Shown piece after piece: positions 57,058-64,000 of a stretch of 64,000 nt of DNA. This DNA is from Bacteroidales bacterium. GTDB lineage: Bacteria > Bacteroidota > Bacteroidia > Bacteroidales > GCA-2748055. The DNA is taken from assembly GCA_023138875.1 (NCBI GenBank), contig JAGLOO010000013.1:1-64000 (forward strand). The letters are read 5' to 3'. The position numbers and the translations under genes are program-made. The notes under the pieces were generated by a model. That model had not been told where the DNA came from. It saw only the letters and a list, made by a program, of their open reading frames with translations, and searched no databases. Each line of letters opens with the position of its first letter. Position 1 is the first letter of the stretch.

Positions 57058-58698
57058 ATGAGACGTTCGCTTTTGCTTTTTGTAATCTTTTGTCTTGGAG
57101 ACCCAGTAAAGGCTCAGTTGATGGAGTCTTTGTCTACTGCCCAAATTGGCAGCAGCATGAGGGCTTCAAGCGGAGATATTCTAATCAATTCTGACTCAGA
57201 ACAATTTCAACCCGGAGAAACAAAGGTTGTTGCTAAACTGAAGGGTCCGGGCGTTATTAAACACATCTGGCTGGTACCAAATGCTTCCAATAACATCCGC
57301 TGGCCAAGGGCATTTGTTCTCCGCATATATTGGGATGGTGCAGATGTACCTTCAGTTGAAGTCCCTTTCGGCGACTTTTTTGGTTCCGGGAATGGAATGA
57401 AATCCAATATTAACTCTTTGCCTGTGAAGGTCACTTCGTATGGCAGGGCATTGAATTGTTATTGGCACATGCCATTTTCGGAAAGTGCCAAAGTTACAAT
57501 TACATACGAATGTGAAGAGACTACAGCCAGCTGTTTCGTGATGATCGATTGGAACAAAAGAGAAGAGGTTATCCCAAATATGATGTATTTCCATGCCAGA
57601 TACCATCAGGATAAAAACCCCAAAGTTGGTGAACCATATACGCTTCTAAAGGCAAAAGGCAGGGGACATTATGTTGGTACGGTATTGTCCTCTCATAATG
57701 CAATGGGCCATTGGTTTGGAGAAGGAGATGATTTCGTATACATTGATGGGGAGGAGCTCCCTTCAATCTATGGAACCGGCACTGAAGATTATTTTAATGA
57801 AGCATGGAATATGAGGGTGCATAGCGGACTTTACACCGGGTGCACCATATTCGAACCAAGAGCTCCCGATGCCAGAATTTCTGCATACAGATGGCATCTG
57901 GAAGACCCAATCATTTTCAATAAATCATTGCTCTTTGAGCTTGAAAAAACCGGATTTGTTGTTGATACCCTTGGAAATGCCTTAGGGTTTGCCGGTTCCC
58001 GGCCCGATCATTGGTCTTCAGTATCATTTTGGTATCAGGATGATATAGCAGACCCTTGGTGTGAGTTTCCGGAATACAAAGAGAGAATTGATGAAGAAAT
58101 CGTGATTTTCTTTCCGAAAATAATAGAGTCGATCAAACATTCACGGAATATTAATATCAAGCTAAATCCATATAATAGAGCAACATATACAAAATCATGG
58201 GTGCAAATTGAGAACAATAGGGTTGGATCGTGGTTTGAAATTCCTTTTGCCATTGAGAAGTCAGGGAAATATTCAATTTCACTATTTCAACTGTTGCGCC
58301 AGGACAATGGAATATGGAAAGTATACATTGATGATAAAGAAATTGATGTAGCCGGGGAATCACATATTTCCGGAGGTTATAGGGTAGGTTTGGTGAACAA
58401 TATGTCACCTGAACAAATCAATAAAACCCTGGACTTCTACAATATCTATCAAAAAAATGAAAGAGAGGATTATATTTATGGGCAAAGACAAGAACGCAAA
58501 ATAGGCCTCTTTAATTTTAATCCGGGCAGACACTCCATAAAATTTGTTTGCGTCGGCTCTAACCCACTTTCAGCCCATCCCGAAACAGGAAATCTTCGTT
58601 ACAATTTCACTGCTGATGTAGTATCCATCCGGTTGTTCCCATTTGAGAACATCGATGGTTGGATAGAGGATGTAATTGAATACACGAGAAAAAAATAA
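57058..58698 (+). CDS. GH172 (DUF2961) glycoside hydrolase, copy B
   Basis: A 546-residue paralogue of copy A with the same architecture: signal peptide (1-19), GSSMRASSGDI, GPGVIKHIWLVPN, LRIYWDGADVPSVEVPFGDF, and IYGTGTEDYFNEAWN (Glu at 243), and the same C-terminal beta-domain. The two proteins are closely similar over their full length, so this is a tandem duplication that has diverged. The hairpin 57 bp upstream separates the genes. The transglutaminase-like lipoprotein gene begins 23 bp downstream. Confidence 0.88.
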   Translation: MRRSLLLFVIFCLGDPVKAQLMESLSTAQIGSSMRASSGDILINSDSEQFQPGETKVVAKLKGPGVIKHIWLVPNASNNIRWPRAFVLRIYWDGADVPSVEVPFGDFFGSGNGMKSNINSLPVKVTSYGRALNCYWHMPFSESAKVTITYECEETTASCFVMIDWNKREEVIPNMMYFHARYHQDKNPKVGEPYTLLKAKGRGHYVGTVLSSHNAMGHWFGEGDDFVYIDGEELPSIYGTGTEDYFNEAWNMRVHSGLYTGCTIFEPRAPDARISAYRWHLEDPIIFNKSLLFELEKTGFVVDTLGNALGFAGSRPDHWSSVSFWYQDDIADPWCEFPEYKERIDEEIVIFFPKIIESIKHSRNINIKLNPYNRATYTKSWVQIENNRVGSWFEIPFAIEKSGKYSISLFQLLRQDNGIWKVYIDDKEIDVAGESHISGGYRVGLVNNMSPEQINKTLDFYNIYQKNEREDYIYGQRQERKIGLFNFNPGRHSIKFVCVGSNPLSAHPETGNLRYNFTADVVSIRLFPFENIDGWIEDVIEYTRKK

Positions 58699-58721
58699 AA
58701 ATCATAAAACTGAAATCAACC

Positions 58722-61130
58722 GTGAAGTACAAATCGTTCCTTAATTTAATTCATTACGCAACAATCGTACTATGCACTGCATGCTTTTTAACTGCCTGTT
58801 CTACAACAACAGACACACCCGACCCAGTGGCGATTGGAGAAAGTGAGAAGGAATTCACTCTGAACAAGAAGCTAAGCTCGGTCAACGGCCTCGCAATCAA
58901 AGAAGGTGATGCATCCAATACTCTATTTATCCTGGACGGTGTTGCAAAAAAGATCTACACTTATTCCATTGGTCCCAATGATCTTGAGCTTAGATATGAG
59001 CAAGCGATTGGGCTTGAAAACGATATTGTCTCTCCACGCGGGCTCGAATTTAGCAGAGAAGGAGGTCATGACATCCTATATTTTATTGATTACTCCAGGA
59101 ATTCACAAACAGTCACCAGCAGGTTATGCAGGTACAATATTGAGGAAAGCACTCAGCGCTATGTTGATCTGAAATCAGATGGATTTGAGATAGGAGAAAA
59201 AGAGGTGTTTGGTGTAACCAGACAAGGAGATTTTCTTTATATCAGTTTTGATCCAAGCGGTTTTGAAGACCAGCAACTCCAGATGCGCCGTGGAATCGTA
59301 AAGTTTTCATTGGGAGATTTTGAAAATTCCTTCGCTCCTGATCCTAAACTTTCTCATCAATTACCAGGGCCGGGGAAACCTCTGAATGAAGGTGTTAGTC
59401 CTAGTTTAGCACTCACATCCATGTCTGTTGATGGTTATCAATATCTTTGGGGCACCATTGGAAAAGAATCTATTTATCTGATCGATTCCAACAGCGGAAG
59501 AGGCGTTTTCTTTTTCAATTTACCTTCATCACCCCTCCATGATAATTTATTCAATGGTGGCTTGGCCTTTGGAACGAATCACCTTTGGGCTCCTGAACAG
59601 AGGGGTGATTCATTTATCATACATAGAATCAATGTGTTAGATAACCTTCAATCTGCATATGAAGGGCCCAAAAAGTACAGGGAGATGCGATTAAACATCC
59701 GTTCTACTGTTGAAGACGGCGTTGAAAACCCAAGGGGGGAGGTGTATCATACTTTCTGCCACCCATATGGAAATGAGTACACAGGACATCAAGGAATCCT
59801 CCCTAACTCCCTAAGAATTCAAGACATTACAAACATCTCAGATGTTGAAGTCAAGCACTCCTCTTTTGATCCGGCTGATGATCCAAATGCGAGACAGTTT
59901 TATACAATGTTTACATACCCAGTATCTCAACATCCTGGCATTCGTACCTATGAATCAGAACTCTATTTAAAATTTTGGACACGGGAATATAAACAATTCG
60001 TCTATCCGCACCTGGTGAATCACTATCCCCTCCATGCAGCTCCAAAATATATTGAGGACGATGACACGCTCTACAGATTTACGGATGAACCTCTTATCTA
60101 TCCTACGTTTTATGACAGGGTGTCTGACTATGTTTTCGGCGAATATGGAGTAAACATTAATAAAGCAGACCCCTATTGGATTGCAAGAAATACAACAGAG
60201 TACATCATGGAAAATTATCATTATCCAAAGGATGAGGAGAATTTTTATGCAACCTATGATTTTGAATTGGGTAATTATAACGCAAACCCGGGACACTATA
60301 AAGCAGACTTATCATCCAATGGGAATTATACTGATAATATTATTGCGTGCTCCGGAACTGCAATGCTCACTGTTGGTGCCTACAGATCCATCGGGATTCC
60401 CTCAAGATGGCATGGGGTTACCCAGGAAAAAGGATGGACAGCGTGGACCGGCGATGAAGATGAATTTCTTGAAAGGGATGAGGAGTCTTCAGCAGGCAAT
60501 GGGCACAGATACACTGAAGTTTGGCTCGGTGATTTTTATGGTTGGAAAAGATTTGATGCAACCCCTAAAAGGCCTAATGCAATAGATTTTGATATTAAAC
60601 CATTGGAGTTATCTCAATGGGAACTCATGTCGAGGTGTGCATCCGGTGTGGAGTCCAAGCGAGTGATACATAATATGCATTCAGAGTTTTGGAAATATCT
60701 CTACGTTGCTTTCGAAAAGGGTGAGGATATAAATAACTCAGGTGCAGAAAGGTATAATTTTTTAGGAACCTATTCTCATCCGGAGGATTTTAAGGCTTCC
60801 AGGCAACGGGTCTGGTACAGAGCACTTCTATTTATTGATAACATCAGGATAGATGCAAATGATAAATCGAATGTTCAGATTCATTGGGAGAATTCAGGTG
60901 AATGGGAGCTCGATCCTGAAGCTAAAATCCAAATCAATCTGGAGACCGCCTCAGAGCAAGCAAGTACAAATTTTAGAACTCTAAAAGTGCTGGGGATCGT
61001 TGATTATCCTGCAAACAGTATAAAAGTTGATTTATCGGAATTCGACACCGCTGAATTCAGAATAAAGCTTCATAAGTACGGTGATCCGGCAACAGGCAAT
61101 GGAAAATCATTAATCCTTCAATATAAATAA
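58722..61130 (+). CDS. Propeller-transglutaminase lipoprotein
   Basis: An 802-residue lipoprotein (lipobox FLTACS, Cys about 26). Residues 40-300 look like a YncE/NHL-type propeller, the middle (300-500) is unassigned, and a transglutaminase-like domain has an apparently intact Cys-His-Asp triad: C543 in NIIACSGTAM, H595 in GNGHRYTEVW and D612 in RFDATP. A beta-sandwich forms the C-terminus. The start is GTG 58722, since no ATG fits the signal peptide. Such domains are usually proteases or amidases in bacteria; peptide bonds in a glycoprotein or peptidoglycan substrate are plausible. It lies between GH172 and SusC genes in one apparent operon. Confidence 0.8.
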   Translation: MKYKSFLNLIHYATIVLCTACFLTACSTTTDTPDPVAIGESEKEFTLNKKLSSVNGLAIKEGDASNTLFILDGVAKKIYTYSIGPNDLELRYEQAIGLENDIVSPRGLEFSREGGHDILYFIDYSRNSQTVTSRLCRYNIEESTQRYVDLKSDGFEIGEKEVFGVTRQGDFLYISFDPSGFEDQQLQMRRGIVKFSLGDFENSFAPDPKLSHQLPGPGKPLNEGVSPSLALTSMSVDGYQYLWGTIGKESIYLIDSNSGRGVFFFNLPSSPLHDNLFNGGLAFGTNHLWAPEQRGDSFIIHRINVLDNLQSAYEGPKKYREMRLNIRSTVEDGVENPRGEVYHTFCHPYGNEYTGHQGILPNSLRIQDITNISDVEVKHSSFDPADDPNARQFYTMFTYPVSQHPGIRTYESELYLKFWTREYKQFVYPHLVNHYPLHAAPKYIEDDDTLYRFTDEPLIYPTFYDRVSDYVFGEYGVNINKADPYWIARNTTEYIMENYHYPKDEENFYATYDFELGNYNANPGHYKADLSSNGNYTDNIIACSGTAMLTVGAYRSIGIPSRWHGVTQEKGWTAWTGDEDEFLERDEESSAGNGHRYTEVWLGDFYGWKRFDATPKRPNAIDFDIKPLELSQWELMSRCASGVESKRVIHNMHSEFWKYLYVAFEKGEDINNSGAERYNFLGTYSHPEDFKASRQRVWYRALLFIDNIRIDANDKSNVQIHWENSGEWELDPEAKIQINLETASEQASTNFRTLKVLGIVDYPANSIKVDLSEFDTAEFRIKLHKYGDPATGNGKSLILQYK

Positions 61131-61157
61131 TAACCTTTTGAATCAAAACTAAACAGT

Positions 61158-64000
61158 ATGGAAAAAAACTCTTTATCATCCTCTGCCATAATAAAACGTT
61201 TAGGCGTACTATTGATGGTATGCATTATTTCTATCTCTCAAATAGTGGCACAAGATGACGCCCAAAGAGAGGTACGAGGAGTCGTTACTGACAATATCGG
61301 AACTTTACTCCCAGGTGTTAATGTCATTGTGAAAGGTACACTGATTGGTGCAATTACCGATCTCAACGGAGAATACTCTATTAATATTGGAGAAGAAGGT
61401 GAGAAATTAGTCTTCTCCTCTGTTGGAATGAAAACAGTTGAAATAGTTATTTCAGATCAGACAATAATCGATGTTGTAATTGAGGAGGATATCATCGGTT
61501 TAGAAGAAGTAGTTGTAACAGGTTATATGACCCAGAGGAAAGCTGATCTGACAGGATCCATCACTGTTATTGATAAAAAAGACTTAGAAAGTGTTAGTTC
61601 ATCCAATGTGATGAAATCACTTCAGGGAAAAATCCCGGGGGTCTATATTACAGTCGATGGGAATCCCGGAGAAGACGTAAATATCGAAATACGTGGAAGA
61701 ACCTCATCCACCTCATCTCCCCCGCTCCTGGTGATTGACGGACTACCGACCAATGCCAATTTAAGGGAGATTAATCCAATGGACATTGAGTCCATGCAAG
61801 TTTTAAAGGATGCTGCCTCAGCAAGTATATATGGATCAAGAGCAGCAAGCGGCGTTATCCTTATAACCACAAAACAGGGCAAACCAGGAGATTTTTCTGT
61901 TTCTTATGAGGGCTCTGTAGGGGTCAACACCTATTTACGGAAACCTGATCTTATGAATACAGAAGAGTATGGAAGGGCAACCTGGCAGGCTGCTGTAAAT
62001 GATGGGTTGGATCCAAACCTTCAAACCATGCTTTATGATTACGACTGGAATGAAGTAAACGGGGTGCCCACATTAAATAATATCAATACAACGGAATGGT
62101 TAAATGCAGCTCATACCATGAGAGCAGCAGATTCAGATTGGTTTGATCTGATTACTCAAAATGGAAGACGCCAGAACCACCAGCTTAGTGTGAGCAGTGC
62201 CACTGACAAAGCAAGGCAACTGTTTTCACTGAACTATTATGAGAACAATGGAGCCCAGATTCATACCTATTTAAAGAGAATATCCGCAAGAATAAATACT
62301 TCATATGATTTGTTGGATGGCAAATTAAAGATTGGTGAGAATCTTGGAGTATCGGCTACCAATTATAACACTCAGAACAATATTTACAGGGCCCTGGTCA
62401 TGCCTTCCATCGCTCCGGAATATGCCATAGACGGTGAGACATGGGGCGGTTCGGCTCTGGAATCCGGTATGGACGAACACAGACATCCAACAAGGATAGC
62501 AACCCTGGACAAAGTTAACGATAGCAAAAGGGTTAAAGCAATTGGTTCTATGTTTGCAGATTTGACACTCTTCAAAGGATTCTCTTTGAGATCTCAGATC
62601 GGTATTGAATACTCCGCAAGAAATTACCGCCACATAGATTTTTCATGGGAAGAGGAAGGTGGTCAGGGTGATGAATTGAATGGAGTCTCCAGCTACAATA
62701 GCAAAAGTTTTATCTGGACCTGGACCAACACGGCTCAGTATAGCTATTCAAACGACATTCATAGTCTGGATGTTCTTGCAGGGATGGAATCATTCAGGGC
62801 CTACAGTGAGGAGTTCTCAGGTTCCAGAGAACAAATTGAATTAGAGAATTATGATTACGCACACCTGAGTGCTGCAACCGGGAATGTAACTGCAACAGGC
62901 TACGGCAGTGAAATCACCCTGTTATCTTACTTTGGAAAGATTAACTACTCCTTACAAAATAAATACCTTATCGCCATTACCGCCCGCTATGATGGAAGCT
63001 CAAAATTTCCAACAAACAATAAATTCGGGTTCTTTCCATCTGCTTCCTTTGGATGGAGATTAAGCAATGAAGAATTTATGCAATCAATTGACGTGATCTC
63101 TGATTTAAAACTTAGAGTAAGTTGGGGCATGAATGGCAACTCAAATATTAGCAGCAATGCAATTACTGATTCATATGATGCAGATTATCAACGAACAGCA
63201 TATATGATTGATGGATCGCCGCAGGGGTTGATGCCCTCAGGATACAGGCTTACACACAGGGGCAACCAAGACCTTTTTTGGGAAGCTACCGAGCAAACCA
63301 ATGTTGGCCTGGATTTTGGATTATTTAATCATAAATTATCCGGAACCTTCGATGTATATCATAAGATTACCGACGGGATGCTGTATGAACCTGACTATAT
63401 AGGCACGATTGGAGAAGGTGGTGATACCTGGATCAATGCAGCCAATATGACAAACAACGGAGTTGAATTGGGAATCACTTACCGCAACCAATCAAATGCT
63501 GGTTTTCATTATTCCATTACAGGTAATTTAGCAGCCAATAGCAATAAGATTGATGATCTGCCGGCAGCCGTTGTCTATTCATATGGCGGAAATGGCCTTG
63601 GTGATGATATTCTGGGAAGACCGTATCGATCGATTTATGGATTTGTATATGACGGAATATATCAGAACCAGCAGGAAGTTGACGAAGGGCCTGAGCAAAA
63701 TGGCAAAGGTGTAGGGCGCATGAAATTTAAAGATCTGGACGGAGATGGAAGGATCACTGAAGAGTACGACAGGACATGGATAGGGATTAGAGAACCGGAC
63801 CTGACCTATGGGCTCAATACGTACTTTGAATTTAAAGGATTTGATTTAAACCTTTTCTTACAAGGGGTCTTAGGAAATGATGTATACAATGATTATAAGT
63901 TGTTGAGTGATTTCTATAATACCGGCGTGATTGCAGGTCGAAACCACACAACCCGGGTTCTGGATGCATGGACTCCTTATAATACTTCATCTATGATACC
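61158..64000 (+). CDS. SusC/RagA-type TonB-linked outer membrane transporter (partial)
   Basis: Open from ATG 61158 past the window end, about 947 codons visible. It has a signal peptide, a carboxypeptidase-regulatory-like domain (about 34-105, VRGVVTDNIGTLLPGVNV), the TonB-dependent plug with VVVTGYMTQRKADLTGSIT and VLKDAASASIYGSRAASGVI, then beta-barrel strands. The late motif LFLQGVLGNDVYN is typical of SusC. It imports oligosaccharides with a SusD lipoprotein, which should be encoded just downstream. It is the import gene of the GH172 locus. Confidence 0.95.
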   Translation, partial: MEKNSLSSSAIIKRLGVLLMVCIISISQIVAQDDAQREVRGVVTDNIGTLLPGVNVIVKGTLIGAITDLNGEYSINIGEEGEKLVFSSVGMKTVEIVISDQTIIDVVIEEDIIGLEEVVVTGYMTQRKADLTGSITVIDKKDLESVSSSNVMKSLQGKIPGVYITVDGNPGEDVNIEIRGRTSSTSSPPLLVIDGLPTNANLREINPMDIESMQVLKDAASASIYGSRAASGVILITTKQGKPGDFSVSYEGSVGVNTYLRKPDLMNTEEYGRATWQAAVNDGLDPNLQTMLYDYDWNEVNGVPTLNNINTTEWLNAAHTMRAADSDWFDLITQNGRRQNHQLSVSSATDKARQLFSLNYYENNGAQIHTYLKRISARINTSYDLLDGKLKIGENLGVSATNYNTQNNIYRALVMPSIAPEYAIDGETWGGSALESGMDEHRHPTRIATLDKVNDSKRVKAIGSMFADLTLFKGFSLRSQIGIEYSARNYRHIDFSWEEEGGQGDELNGVSSYNSKSFIWTWTNTAQYSYSNDIHSLDVLAGMESFRAYSEEFSGSREQIELENYDYAHLSAATGNVTATGYGSEITLLSYFGKINYSLQNKYLIAITARYDGSSKFPTNNKFGFFPSASFGWRLSNEEFMQSIDVISDLKLRVSWGMNGNSNISSNAITDSYDADYQRTAYMIDGSPQGLMPSGYRLTHRGNQDLFWEATEQTNVGLDFGLFNHKLSGTFDVYHKITDGMLYEPDYIGTIGEGGDTWINAANMTNNGVELGITYRNQSNAGFHYSITGNLAANSNKIDDLPAAVVYSYGGNGLGDDILGRPYRSIYGFVYDGIYQNQQEVDEGPEQNGKGVGRMKFKDLDGDGRITEEYDRTWIGIREPDLTYGLNTYFEFKGFDLNLFLQGVLGNDVYNDYKLLSDFYNTGVIAGRNHTTRVLDAWTPYNTSSMI

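Noticed and set aside
1-64000. CRISPR arrays
   Set aside because: No regularly spaced repeats of 24-40 bp were seen; the longest repeat pairs are the regulatory boxes and coding paralogues.

Overview
The window is a Bacteroidota chromosome segment, probably from a Bacteroidales/Marinilabiliales-like free-living or commensal organism. This rests on a SusC/RagA TonB-linked transporter, a type B T9SS C-terminal sorting domain, a cydAB locus with DUF4492, a parA-parB-DUF5683-mltD operon, a sigma-54 activator carrying GAFTSA, and weak or absent Shine-Dalgarno sites. No rRNA, tRNA or CRISPR array was found.

Layout. 0.3-1.0 kb: an AT-rich HEPN/MNT toxin-antitoxin pair. 1.3-7.5 kb: a co-directional housekeeping block (grpE, dnaJ, an ABC exporter, a Ppx/GppA phosphatase, a sigma-54-type response regulator). 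7.6-13.8 kb: a methyltransferase, then reverse-strand envelope-glycan genes (two large membrane proteins flanking a GT2, then an MBOAT and an SGNH acetylation pair). The MBOAT/SGNH pair ends an overlapping operon that begins with parA and parB at 19.1 kb. 19.4-24.9 kb: a lipid kinase, glutaminyl cyclase, a small HAD phosphatase, and cysK and cysE separated by a DUF1016 nuclease with palindromic upstream DNA. 24.9-28.7 kb: pssA and cytochrome bd oxidase, including an unannotated 44-residue CydX-like gene. 28.8-41.1 kb: UbiA-like, BASS transporter, a T9SS mini-protein, a frameshifted AI-2E transporter, thyA-folA, polyprenol-sugar genes, a DUF2147 protein, a methyltransferase, and a PadR regulator with a GldL-like membrane protein.

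41.3-46.3 kb is the most unusual live module. It has three very small genes (a 55-aa protein, a degenerate HNH-like protein and a 45-aa double-glycine-leader peptide), followed by an exported TPR-CHAT caspase-like protein with an intact His/Cys dyad. Convergent to it are an ECF sigma factor and a membrane-spanning TPR protein that looks like its anti-sigma factor. A lysine-rich, histone-H1-like protein follows.

48.1-55.1 kb is a decayed zone: an inactivated IS1634-type element with 12-bp terminal inverted repeats, a GH172 (DUF2961) gene cut off by that element, a BNR-propeller gene with four in-frame stops, and a frameshifted M81/MlrC gene. From 55.2 kb to the end is an apparently live glycan-utilisation locus: two tandem GH172 enzymes, a propeller/transglutaminase lipoprotein, and a SusC that runs off the window. 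A nearly identical 46-bp box with a LacI-type palindrome precedes both the decayed BNR gene and the first live GH172 gene, so the dead and live parts were probably one regulon.
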